Shown one piece after another: positions 1 to 8,782 of a DNA stretch of 64,000 nucleotides. Location: contig JAQMWT010000057.1 in NCBI GenBank assembly GCA_029834535.1, positions 124,001 through 188,000 on the forward strand, written 5' to 3'. Position 1 is the first letter of the stretch; the number at the start of each line of letters is the position of its first letter. The notes below the pieces were generated by a model that had not been told where the DNA came from, searched no databases, and worked only from the letters and a program-made list of their open reading frames with translations. The translations under genes and the position numbers were made by a program. Source of the DNA: Chrysophaeum taylorii. Lineage: Eukaryota; Sar; Pelagophyceae; Pelagomonadales; Pelagomonadaceae.

Positions 1-110
1 TCACTTGGTCTCAGTAAGTTCACCTGGTCACTAAGTTCACCTAGTTCCAATCTCCAACCCCAGTAAGTTCACCTGGTTCCAGTAAGTTCACCTGGTCCCA
101 GTAAGTTCAC
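1..110. repeat. Minisatellite, copy A (cut by window edge)
   Basis: Tandem, imperfect units of about 17-19 bp with core CAGTAAGTTCACCTGGTCC, alternating with a variant ending in CTAGTTCCAATCTC. The same array stands beside repeat copies B (3974-4295) and C (47170-47755). It continues off the left edge of the window. Confidence 0.9.
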
Positions 111-831
111 CTATAGTGCGCGTGTAGACGCCGGGAGGGCTTATCGGTATTGCGCAGCACGTGTGGGGTAGGGTGGAGTCGTCGACCCAGATGATTATAT
201 CCTCGGGGTTGCCGATCGACAGGGAGCCACGTAGAGCTGGACGTGGCAGAAGACGGGTTTGGGCAAAAGGACGCCGACCTCGCGGGGCGTCTGGCCCTGG
301 CTCTTGTTGATCGTTTGGCGTCGGCGGGCCTTAAGGGATACAGGTTGGAGGAGCCTCGGTGACAACGACACGATCGATCACGTATCTGGTACCGTTGCAG
401 TGGCCGTGCGACGGGTCGAGGTTGCGAAGACATTAAGCTCGCGATCAAAGTCAGCATGCCGTTGGTCGTCAGGGAGTTCAAAACTCTACTGTAAAGAGCG
501 AGGCGTCGTCTTCCGACCCAACCTAGTCGGCCGAAAAGAACTCCGACGCCTCGTCTCCGGGGAAAAAAGGCCGAGGTCATGCGCACGTTGTCAGCATCGA
601 CAACATCGTTTCGACGGGGCGAGAGAATGGCGCGTTGAAAGAGCCGCCGCGGGTCGTGGAAATAGTCTGCGAGGTCGCCGTATACGGCTTGGAGGCTCAC
701 TGTCTGGCTCTCGCGCCTACCTGATCCTTACTCTCGCGCCTACCTGATCCTTACCCTAAATCGAGGGACAAACAGACAAACAGACAAACAGACAGACAGA
801 CAGACAAACATCTGTCGATTAGTAGTTAGGA
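108..831 (-). mobile_element. Dispersed repeat copy A with degraded Helitron/PIF1-type helicase C-terminus
   Basis: Read on the minus strand, this carries pieces of the C-terminal half of a PIF1-like helicase of the kind found in Helitron RepHel proteins. Visible pieces are DYFHDPRRLFQRAIL, then GDEASEFFSAD, LNSLT, RNLDPSHGHCNGTR and INKSQGQTPREVGVLL. They lie in different frames separated by frameshifts and stops, so the protein is dead. Copies B and C share the same boundaries. The upstream edge (high coordinate) is a CAGA/CAAA tract followed by CATCTGTCGATTAGTAGTTA. The downstream edge is the GTAAGT minisatellite. A non-autonomous or decayed Helitron derivative is the best reading. The helicase identity is fairly secure from the motifs. 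The transposon class is inferred because no Rep domain is present. Confidence 0.75.
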
Positions 832-893
832 TACGTTGCGGTCGATGAGGAAAAAAATCCGTTGGAGTTCATTTCATATGTGGCAAAAACAAA

Positions 894-2216
894 ATGTTGT
901 CGGGGACGACGATGGTGACCATGGTCGCGTGTATCATCGAGGCGGCGGCGCTCCAGCGGCGGTACATCTGGAACGCGACGTTCGCTCCCGCCAAGCTCGG
1001 ATTCGCCGCGCTCCCGCAGTGGGTCATCTCAAAGGCAACGATGGGGTTTGGGTGCGATTTGCCGTGTTTCAACCCGAGCCTCGCCCCCCTCCCCGCGACT
1101 TTCGCCGCCGAGCTCAGCAATTTGATGCCCGACCGACGCCCCACCTACCTCGCCTCGTTCCGAAGGTCGAACTCCCTCTGCGCCCAGCTCGTGGAGCGTC
1201 GTCGTCGGCGTTTGGTGAACCGGAACGCTCACATCACGACGAGGTTTGCAGTCGTCGACGACGAGATGCGCGTCGTCGCCAACGTGACGAGAATCCGGAA
1301 CAGGTATGGAAACGAGTTTTCCTGGGACCTCCCGATCAGCTGTCCCTACGAAGACGTGCGGCTCGACGCGGGCGAGGACAGGAGGGTCTTGGTCCACGGC
1401 ATGAACTACGCGCGAGGCTACCCGCGGTGGCATTTGTGGTGGTTCGAGCTCCACGCGCACGACAATCTCGAGGTCACGGCCGTGACCCGCCACGTCGAGC
1501 ATCCCGATATCAAAGATACCTTAAACATTCCCGAGATCAGGAGCGGCCGCAACTACGGCGTCGTCTGGCGAGCCGAGGCCGTCCGCGTCGTCCACGGGCT
1601 CAACACACACCTCGATTTCAGACGAGGCATCCCCACCGCCGTGTCTCCCGACCGACCCGACCCAAAGGCCGGCGTCCCGGTGATCGAATCGGTGACGGGA
1701 AAACGCGAACTCCACAACACTGGTTCGCCGCTCAACCTAAGCCTCGTCGGGTGCCCCAACCTCCTCCTCGCACTCGGCCACGCCCACGTCGACACGCAAT
1801 TAGAGACGGGCAAAGCCTACGGTCAGACCAAGTTCGGCAACACATACTTATACAATTTTCTTGTATACAACGCCACCCCCCCCTTCGAGCTCTCTACCGT
1901 CAGTCCCGCTTTCTGCTTCCCGACCGTTGGCACCGAAAACGACGAGTGCGACGTCATCCAGTATGTCGGCACCATGACGCCCACGCCGGCCGACCCTACC
2001 AAACTAATCTTCGCCTTTGGCGTCAACGACTGCGAGTCCGCCTACATTGAAGTCGACCTCGTCGCCGCCCTCCTCTTTACCAACGCGAAACACGTCGCCC
2101 ACCTCTGCCCTCGCATCAAACTGCTTTTTCACCCGCGCCACAAGCGCCCTCATTCCATTATTGCCGCCAACTCCCGCTTTCGCCTCGGGGACGGGCGTGC
2201 AATTACACCCCCATAG
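894..2216 (+). CDS. Secreted or membrane-anchored protein, unknown function
   Basis: A single 440-residue open frame. The N-terminus (MLSGTTMVTMVACIIEAAAL) is hydrophobic and could be a signal peptide or anchor. The body has recurring aromatic/Gly/Asp phrases such as GHAHVDTQ, PPFELSTVSPAFCF and FAFGVNDCES. These suggest a beta-rich, possibly beta-propeller carbohydrate-active fold, something like GH43/GH130-type or glycosyltransferase-associated proteins, but I do not recognise the family with confidence. Cysteines are scattered. It starts about 60 bp downstream of repeat copy A, so its promoter overlaps or abuts the repeat. The C-terminal 60 residues are basic and low complexity and may read past a missed intron. 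Confidence 0.6.
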   Translation: MLSGTTMVTMVACIIEAAALQRRYIWNATFAPAKLGFAALPQWVISKATMGFGCDLPCFNPSLAPLPATFAAELSNLMPDRRPTYLASFRRSNSLCAQLVERRRRRLVNRNAHITTRFAVVDDEMRVVANVTRIRNRYGNEFSWDLPISCPYEDVRLDAGEDRRVLVHGMNYARGYPRWHLWWFELHAHDNLEVTAVTRHVEHPDIKDTLNIPEIRSGRNYGVVWRAEAVRVVHGLNTHLDFRRGIPTAVSPDRPDPKAGVPVIESVTGKRELHNTGSPLNLSLVGCPNLLLALGHAHVDTQLETGKAYGQTKFGNTYLYNFLVYNATPPFELSTVSPAFCFPTVGTENDECDVIQYVGTMTPTPADPTKLIFAFGVNDCESAYIEVDLVAALLFTNAKHVAHLCPRIKLLFHPRHKRPHSIIAANSRFRLGDGRAITPP

Positions 2217-2233
2217 CCTATGGCTTGGGCAGC

Positions 2234-2249
2234 AGCGCAAACTCTTCTT

Positions 2250-2280
<31 letters not shown>
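2234..2280 (+). repeat. TTC microsatellite
   Basis: An uninterrupted (TTC)n run just after the stop of the upstream gene, in the 180 bp before the next start codon. It is one of many trinucleotide runs in the window. Confidence 0.9.
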
Positions 2281-2395
2281 GGAGCCGTTGGCGGCGGTTT
2301 TTACGCGTCTACACAGACCCGTGATTCCGGCCTGGTCGGTCAGGCCTGGCTCCCATGCTCGGGAGAGGTCTGAAGTTAGTTAGTTACGGTTAGTC

Positions 2396-3571
2396 ATGCG
2401 GCGACTCCTCCTCCTCCTCCTCCTCCTCCTCGATGCTGCCGCGTCGAGGATCTTGCAAGAAGCCGCCAACGGCGCCACCACCAACGCGACCAGAAGTAGT
2501 TCCGACGAGGACGGCAGCGGAAGGAAATGGTGGGAGGCGTTGCGTCCGTCGCGGAATTTCGGAAAGCGCGGGACCATCGCGGCGTGGGTCTTCATTTATT
2601 TCGCCGCGTCCTGCTGCTTTTTGGGGCTCGTCGTCGCCCTCGTCCGCTGTCACAATCTCCTGGGAGGAAACGTCGACGACGAGGACGACCACCAAGAGGA
2701 AAAACGGTCGCGTGATAATCCGTCGAATCCGGCCGAGGAATCGAAACGAAAACCCGACGCGTCTCGAAGCGCCAACAAAAAAATGAGTTGTTGGAGAGGT
2801 TTTTTTTATGATTGCCAGGTACTGTTTTGGGACTGTTACTTCCTCGGATCCCGCGCGTGGGCGACGACGAGGGAGTGTTGCGGTGGGTGCTTGGTTGCCG
2901 CAACCTATTGCCTGGTCCAAACGTGCTGCTGGCGTCGCGCGGAACCTCTGCGTGTCTACGATCACCCACCTCAACGCCGCAAGCGAACTGCGCGAGACGA
3001 CCTCGACGAGGTCGATCACCACGCGTTCTACGTCGATCGACCCGAGTCCAGCAGGCCACCGAGTCCGGCGGTACCCTCGCCGAAGCGGCACGCCCCGAGG
3101 AACTACTGGGCGACTCGACAGACGGCCCATCAGTTACGCGGGATTGGCCTGCCGCCGCCCGCGGTCTCGACCGAGCCGGAGCATCCACCGATTATCGACC
3201 CCGCTCTCGACTACGCACATTACGCGTGGAGGCCACCACAAAGTCCTCCTGATTGGTTGTTCAAACAGCAGTACCGAAGGGCGCCCTACTCTACACACGA
3301 AACCTGGTGGTATCCGCCGCCGCCGCCGCCGCCGCCAAGGGACAGCGCCTTACCACCTAGCGCGGCTCGAACGCCGCGACGCTTTAATTACGGAGAAGAC
3401 GCGAGGTGGTGGTGGCAAGGAGAAGAAGACGCGAATTATGACGACCCCCCTGTCTACTACTGCTACCCGCAGCAGCAGTACTATTATCCGCAATTCGCAC
3501 AACCACCATCACGACCCCCAGGCGTGCGGCGTCCGCGCTACTCCTACCCAGTTGGCTGGCGACGACCTTAA
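2396..3571 (+). CDS. Cys- and Pro-rich single-pass membrane protein, unknown function
   Basis: 391 residues. It begins with a clear signal peptide (MRRLLLLLLLLLDAAAS), then a short Asn/Ser-rich segment. A transmembrane helix follows at about residues 62-85 (WVFIYFAASCCFLGLVVALV). Next come an acidic linker and a second hydrophobic Cys-rich patch at about 130-180 with CC and CW pairs that could be palmitoylated. The last 200 residues are rich in Pro, Arg and Tyr, with a run of about eight prolines and many tyrosines, typical of a disordered cytoplasmic or wall-linked tail. No known enzymatic motif is visible. Topology is type I if the signal is cleaved. Confidence 0.6.
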   Translation: MRRLLLLLLLLLDAAASRILQEAANGATTNATRSSSDEDGSGRKWWEALRPSRNFGKRGTIAAWVFIYFAASCCFLGLVVALVRCHNLLGGNVDDEDDHQEEKRSRDNPSNPAEESKRKPDASRSANKKMSCWRGFFYDCQVLFWDCYFLGSRAWATTRECCGGCLVAATYCLVQTCCWRRAEPLRVYDHPPQRRKRTARDDLDEVDHHAFYVDRPESSRPPSPAVPSPKRHAPRNYWATRQTAHQLRGIGLPPPAVSTEPEHPPIIDPALDYAHYAWRPPQSPPDWLFKQQYRRAPYSTHETWWYPPPPPPPPRDSALPPSAARTPRRFNYGEDARWWWQGEEDANYDDPPVYYCYPQQQYYYPQFAQPPSRPPGVRRPRYSYPVGWRRP

Positions 3572-3973
3572 TAAAATGACGACCGCTGAGCGATCCGTTC
3601 TCATCAAACTATAACCGCCGATTTTTTGCACGAACCGAGAATAATAGCGCGTGAGGTAGGAAACCCGTTTTGGCAGCAGCAGCATAATGAAGCCCAAGCT
3701 TTTCGTCGCGTCGGGGGTGCGGATGGATGGATGGATTTCGCACACGTGCCAACCACTCGAACATACTCGAGCGGGTCGGGCTGGGGAAAGACCGACCTAT
3801 CGACGACGACGACCTCCTACAAAATACGACGTCGCGGGCGAGGACCGCATCGTATAAAAAGCACATTCGTGATACGAGCGCGACAGAATGAGTTGGAAAA
3901 AAAGGGGGCCGACCACCACGACGACGACGACGACAAGTTTTCTTTCCTTTTTATACACTATACAAGTGCAGGC
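3572..3973. other. Intergenic, no gene seen
   Basis: 400 bp between the Cys-rich protein and repeat copy B. It holds short purine runs and a (GAC)n tract near 3918-3935. No supported coding signal on either strand. Confidence 0.6.
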
Positions 3974-4295
3974 CAGTAAGTTCACCTATCTCTAACCCCA
4001 GTAAGTTCACCTGGTCCCAGTAAGTTTCATATAAGTTCACCTGGTCAGTATTATTATTGACAGTAAGTTCACCTAGCTCACACCAACTCCTTTGAGCTCG
4101 TCGCTCTCGCCTCCGCCAATCTAAGCTGCTTTGATCCGCACGCGCCGCCAACCTTTGAGTTTACTCTAAAAACCCTTTACTCTAAAAACCCCAGTAAGTT
4201 CACTTGGTCCCAGTAAGTTCACCTGGTCACTAAGTTCACCTAGTCCCAATCTCAAACCCCAGTAAGTTCGCCTGGTCCCAGTAAGTTAACCTATA
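3974..4295. repeat. Minisatellite of repeat copy B
   Basis: Units related to CAGTAAGTTCACCTGGTCC, interrupted by a conserved segment of about 110 bp (4074-4190) that contains AGCTCACACCAACTCCTTTG and two TTTACTCTAAAAACCC motifs. The same segment recurs twice in copy C. The array begins at GGCCAGTAAG, and copy C shows a matching edge at 47170 and again internally near 47428. This suggests a true element terminus. Confidence 0.9.
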
Positions 4296-5018
4296 GTGCG
4301 CGTGTAGACGCCGGGAGGGGGCTTATCGGTATTGCGCAGCACGTGTGGGGTAGGGTGGAGTCGTCGACTCAGAAGAGGATATCCTCGGGGTTGCCGATAG
4401 ACAGAGAGCCACGTGGAGCTGGACGTGGCAGAAGACGGGCTTCGCCAAGAGGACGCAGACCTCGCGGGGCGTCTGGCCCTGGCTCTTGTTGATCGTTTGG
4501 CGTAGGCGGGCCTTAAGCGATACAGGTTGGAGGAGCCTCGGTGACAACGACACGATCGATCATGTATCTGGTACCGTTGCAGTGGCCGTGCGACGGGTCG
4601 AGGTTGCGAAGACATTAAGCTTGCGATCAAAGTCAGCATGCCGTTGGTTATCAGGGAGTTGAAAACTCTACTGTGGAGAGCGAGGCGTCGTCTTCCGACC
4701 CAGCCTAGTCAGCCGAAAAGAACTCCGACGCCTCGTCTCCGGGAAAAAAAGGCCGCGGTCATGCGCGCGTTGTCAGCATCGACAACATCGTTTCGACGGG
4801 GCGTGAGAATGGCGCGCTGAAAGAGCCGCCGCGGGTCGTGGAAATAGTCTGCGAGGTCGCCGTAGACGGCTTGGAGGATCACTGTCTGGCTCTCGCGCCT
4901 ACCTGATCCTTACTCTCGCTCCTACCTGATCCTTACCCTAAATCGAGGGACAGACAAACAAACAAACAAACAAACAAACAAACAGACAGACAAACATCTG
5001 TCGATTAGTAGTTAGGAC
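4296..5018 (-). mobile_element. Dispersed repeat copy B with degraded Helitron/PIF1-type helicase
   Basis: Nearly identical to copies A and C over its length, with scattered substitutions and small indels. The minus strand again carries PIF1-type motifs in broken frames: FNSLTTNGM-like at about 4630-4650, RNLDP...CNGTR, and INKSQGQTPREVCVLLAKPV near 4430-4500. Together with the minisatellite, copy B spans about 1.04 kb (3974-5018). It looks complete, ending at the shared ATCTGTCGATTAGTAGTTA edge. It lies between two host genes and does not interrupt either. Confidence 0.75.
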
Positions 5019-5100
5019 TATAAAAAAAAGACGACGACGACAACGACGGGTCTGTTCCGAGGAGCTCACTTGCTGGTGCTCTCGAAAGAAGAGGAGAACA

Positions 5101-6594
5101 TCACACCAGGGCTGTCGAGAGGTCTCGGACGAGGGGCTCTCGAGAGGCGGCGGCGGCGGCGGCGGCGGCGGATGATGATGATGATGAGTGGAGAGGGTCG
5201 GTGGTGGTGTCGGCGCGGCGGGCGTCGCTCGGGAAGCGGTCGTCCCAGCCGCAGAGGGAAGCGAGCGTGCCGCGGGGGGCCGTCCAGTCCTCGTGGAGGT
5301 CTTTGTAGTGTAGACCGCAGGCGTTGGAGCGTCGAGTGCGGCCGATAACGGCGTAGACGAGGAGGCCGAGCAAAAAGAGGGCGCCGGCGACCATCCAGAC
5401 GAGGGGTGGCTGGACGGCGGCGACGAGGAGAAGGAGGACGCTCGCGGGGAGGCAGAAGATGAGGAGGGCGCGGGGGGAAAAGCGCGAAAATTCGGGCGAC
5501 TTGCGTCTGAGCTGGACGAAGGCCGCGAGTTCGAGGAGCATCGAGCAGACGTAGAGGAGATTTTCGGTGGCAATGATAGCCTCGAAGGTGAGCGAGTGGA
5601 GGGCGAGGACGCCGCAGGCGGAGAGGAGGATGGCCGAGGTCGGGGTCCCCCGCGTGGGCGATTTTTTGGCGAGGGCCGCGGGAAGGAGGCCGCGCTCGGC
5701 CATGCCCATGAGCTGGTAGGCGTCGGAGGACATCTCGCTGACGAAGAGGCCGACGTTGGCGACGGCGGCGGAAACGACGATCCAGCGCGCGAGCCAGGGT
5801 CCTGCGAGGTCGCGGGCGACGTCGACGTAGGCGCCGTTGTGGTAGTCGTGGTAGGTGCGGTCCGAGGCGCCTGTGGCGGCGAGCATCGGGAGGATCGAGG
5901 CGCAGGTGCAGAGAGCGACCGAGGCGGCCATCGCCGAGCCCCACTTGTCTTTATCGACCTCGGCCGCCCAGGCCGAGGCCGAGTCGTAGTAGTTGACGTT
6001 CCAGAAGAGGTTGTTGATCCAGGGTCGGAGGCGGATCGTGCCGTGATGGTCGGCGCGAACGCGAAACCAGCGCGCCGGGCGCACGCGGGGGGCGGCGACG
6101 ACGCAAAAAACGGCGAAAGGTGCGAGCACGAAGTAGGAAAGAGCGATGGCAGACCTGCCGGTCAGGTCGAGGCCGCGGTGGCAGAGGTAAGTGAGGACGG
6201 CGACGAAGCCGAGCGTGAAGGTCCAGCGCGCCACGAGCGCTGACGAGTCGTCGCCCGAAAAAACGTCCGTGACCTGCTCGAGGTACTTGAGCAGGAGTAT
6301 GGGATACAACGCGTTGTCGACGACGCCGCTCACCCACGAGCACCACGCGTCGATCCAGGCGGCCAGAGGTCCGAAGGCGGCGTTGGTCCACGCAGCAAAG
6401 CCCGCCGCCTCGGGAAAGGCCGACGATAATTCGGCGGTCATGAGGGCCTCGGGGACCGACCACGCGAGCGAGAAACCCAAGTACCCCAGGATCGCGAACA
6501 GCGGGCCCGCCGCTTTGACGACGAGTTCCTGGCCGAAGGGCCCCCCCGTCACCGAGAAGAAGGTCAGTGCCACGAGCCCGGTCGTGCTCAACAT
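5101..6594 (-). CDS. Amino acid/polyamine permease (APC superfamily, plant PUT/LAT-like)
   Basis: About 497 residues from the ATG at 6594. The frame stays open upstream, but only with non-ATG codons. The first helix has the APC signature FFSVTGGPFGQE, followed by SLAWSVPEALMTAELSSAFP, which matches the plant polyamine-uptake/LAT branch. Around 11-12 hydrophobic helices follow, and the C-terminal tail has poly-Ser and poly-Ala. The expected role is proton-coupled uptake of amino acids or polyamines at the plasma membrane or an endomembrane. The substrate cannot be fixed from sequence. It is divergent from the LRR gene starting at 6871 and shares a 276-bp intergenic region with it. Confidence 0.85.
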   Translation of the reverse strand: MLSTTGLVALTFFSVTGGPFGQELVVKAAGPLFAILGYLGFSLAWSVPEALMTAELSSAFPEAAGFAAWTNAAFGPLAAWIDAWCSWVSGVVDNALYPILLLKYLEQVTDVFSGDDSSALVARWTFTLGFVAVLTYLCHRGLDLTGRSAIALSYFVLAPFAVFCVVAAPRVRPARWFRVRADHHGTIRLRPWINNLFWNVNYYDSASAWAAEVDKDKWGSAMAASVALCTCASILPMLAATGASDRTYHDYHNGAYVDVARDLAGPWLARWIVVSAAVANVGLFVSEMSSDAYQLMGMAERGLLPAALAKKSPTRGTPTSAILLSACGVLALHSLTFEAIIATENLLYVCSMLLELAAFVQLRRKSPEFSRFSPRALLIFCLPASVLLLLVAAVQPPLVWMVAGALFLLGLLVYAVIGRTRRSNACGLHYKDLHEDWTAPRGTLASLCGWDDRFPSDARRADTTTDPLHSSSSSSAAAAAAAASREPLVRDLSTALV

Positions 6595-6870
6595 GGGCAC
6601 TTTTTTTTCGAGTCTCCGACGACTCCCCTCCACCTCGAGGTGCTGATGATGACGACTCGTCGTGGTCGTACTAGTAGTAGTCTTGCGGAGCTGCGCTGCG
6701 ACTGCGCCTGCGCCTGCGCCTGCGTGCGCCGCCGACGCTCCGGACGTGGCAGCGTCGGCAGCAACACCACCCTCGTCGGCGAGGAGCGGCGGCGACGTAC
6801 TATTTATACCTATCTGTCGGGACAGACGGCCGAAACGGCCATCGTCGTCGTCGTCGGTATATAGAAAAGA
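6595..6870. promoter_or_regulatory. Shared divergent promoter region
   Basis: 276 bp between two outward-facing start codons. It contains an AT-rich TACTATTTATACC near 6798-6811 and GGTATATAG at about 6856-6864, the latter only 7 bp before the LRR start. Either could be a TATA-like element. This is inferred from position and composition only. Confidence 0.4.
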
Positions 6871-8538
6871 ATGGAGTCGTCCGAATTAGCAGCAGCAGCG
6901 CTGGAACTGGTGGCCGCGAACCAGGCTGGGGACCTGAGCTTGGGCGGCAAGCTGGTGGTATCGAGTCGCAGGCTGTGGAGCGCCGTGCGGCGCCTGGGGG
7001 CATGGGTGAGCGCGGCGAAATCGGTGGTGGCGCCGTGCTTGGTGCACCTGACGCAGCGCGAGCGCGCGAGGTTCGACGACGCGGCGCTGCGCGGCGTGGT
7101 GCGGCGGCTCGTGCCCGCCGAGGTGTTCGAGCGGCGCAACCTAGACCTCGTCGCGCACGACCTGGGACGCGGACTCACGGCGGCATCGCTCGCCGAGGCG
7201 AGACCCGCGAGCTGGCGGAGCCTCGTCGTACACCGATGTCCCGGCGTCGACGTCACCGCCCTCGCGCCGACGGCGGCTGGGCTCCAGAGGTTGTCGCTGC
7301 GGGGTGCGGCCGCGAGCCCCGAGTGGGAGCGAACGGTCGCGACGGTCCTGTCGACGCTCCCGCGGTCGCTCGAAGCGCTCGACGTGGCCGTCGCCGAGCT
7401 CCGGCGCGACGCGACCCTCGGGATGGCGACCCTCGGGATGGCGATCGTCCGGGAGATCGCGAAAACCCACGCGTGCCTGCGCGAGCTCGACATCTCGGGG
7501 TGGCCGGGCCCGGGCGAGGCCAAGGCGGTCACGCGCGGCCTCGCGCTCGTCGCCAAGCGGTGCTGCCGCGTCCGGTGGCTCCGGATCGCCGAGTACCGGG
7601 ACTCGGCCCTCGCGAGCGTCGATGACTTTCCCGCCCTCGAGAGTCTCGACGTCTCGGCGGTGTCTCGCCTCGCACTCTCGCACTCTCGGCTCGTCGGCTG
7701 GATTTGCAAACTTGGAGACCTCAGGTACGACGGTCGGGTCGTCGTCGCGACCGTCGACGCCGCGCGCCGCGCGTTTCCGATGGAAACGCGCCGGACGAGG
7801 CCCCGGCCGCCTCCCGCCGCGCGGCCCGCGGCGCGCCAGAACCGCCTCCACACCCTGAGCCTGAGAGGCACGGTCGGCGGCCTCGTCGTCCCGCCGCTCG
7901 ACAGAAACGTCGTGTCGGCCCTCGTCGCGCTCGACCTCACGGGCGCCGACCTCGACTGGGAGGCGCTCCTCGAGATCGCTCCCGGCATGGCCCAGCTCCG
8001 TCATCTCGCGCTTCCCGCGAGCGGCCTCGACGACGCCCGCCTCTGCGCGCTCCTCGCCTCGGAGCTGCCCGCGCCCCGCCGGCTCCGCCACCTCGACGTC
8101 TCGCGCAACGTCGCGCTCTCCTATTCGACCGTCACCGACCTCGTCAAATCCCACTGCCCGGGCCTCGTCGTCCTCCGCGCCCTCGGCCTCGGCCTCGCCG
8201 CGACAAACGCCTCGGCACCCTCGGTCCTCGACGTCAACAAGAGGCCCGTCCGCGCTCGCTCCGGGCGCCGGGCCTGCGCCGCCGACTCGGCCGGTGCGAG
8301 ATACCGCCGCCGCGACGCCTACCACTGCGCGACCTGCTTGTTCGTCGGCGACAGGGTCCTCTGCGCCCACTGCGCGACCACCTGCCACGCGCACCACGAC
8401 CTCTACTACTGCGGCCGGATCCACATGTTCTGCGACTGCCCGACCCTCTCGCCCCGCTTCCACGCGGGGGATCGTAATCTTCTCGACGACGACGACGACG
8501 ACGACGACGACTATTATTCGCGACAAATCACGACATAG
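6871..8538 (+). CDS. Leucine-rich-repeat protein with C-terminal UBR-box-like zinc finger
   Basis: 555 residues. The first half is helical. The middle (about 110-430) holds irregular LRRs with phrases such as LEALDVAVAEL, LRELDISGW, LESLDVSAV and LRHLDVSRNV. At about 485-535 there is a compact Cys/His module, C-x2-C-x7-C-x2-C-x3-CH-x2-H, then YYCGR and FCDC. It resembles the UBR box of N-recognins and UBR7/FBXO11-type proteins, which bind destabilising N-termini. A poly-Asp tract follows. LRR plus UBR-like finger suggests a substrate adaptor for ubiquitin ligation, but no F-box or RING is visible, so that is inference. The extreme C-terminus follows a GAC microsatellite. Its stop is 244 bp from that of the WD40 gene, which converges on it. 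Confidence 0.75.
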   Translation: MESSELAAAALELVAANQAGDLSLGGKLVVSSRRLWSAVRRLGAWVSAAKSVVAPCLVHLTQRERARFDDAALRGVVRRLVPAEVFERRNLDLVAHDLGRGLTAASLAEARPASWRSLVVHRCPGVDVTALAPTAAGLQRLSLRGAAASPEWERTVATVLSTLPRSLEALDVAVAELRRDATLGMATLGMAIVREIAKTHACLRELDISGWPGPGEAKAVTRGLALVAKRCCRVRWLRIAEYRDSALASVDDFPALESLDVSAVSRLALSHSRLVGWICKLGDLRYDGRVVVATVDAARRAFPMETRRTRPRPPPAARPAARQNRLHTLSLRGTVGGLVVPPLDRNVVSALVALDLTGADLDWEALLEIAPGMAQLRHLALPASGLDDARLCALLASELPAPRRLRHLDVSRNVALSYSTVTDLVKSHCPGLVVLRALGLGLAATNASAPSVLDVNKRPVRARSGRRACAADSAGARYRRRDAYHCATCLFVGDRVLCAHCATTCHAHHDLYYCGRIHMFCDCPTLSPRFHAGDRNLLDDDDDDDDDYYSRQITT

Positions 8539-8782
8539 CTGCTGCTGCTGCTGCTGCAACGGGGCGGCGGGCGGGCTACCGCGCCGCCGCCGACGACGAT
8601 TCGATTCGCGACCGACAAACAAACCGCGACACTTTTGTTGAAAATTCCGGCGGCCTCCTGCTAATAAGGTGGTGGTGGTGGTGATAGAGTTATTACTATT
8701 AATATTATTATTATTAGTATGCTTCGTTTGGTCGTCGTCGTCGTCGTCGTCGCGGTCGGCGACGTCGCTTCCTCCTTTCGTC

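Noticed and set aside
1-110. The GTAAGT array as a CRISPR array
   Set aside because: Units are contiguous and imperfect with no unique spacers, the host is eukaryotic, and the same array flanks dispersed elements.
3974-5018. The repeat as an LTR or DNA transposon with inverted repeats
   Set aside because: No long direct or inverted terminal repeats and no integrase or transposase motif. The only protein trace is PIF1-like helicase.
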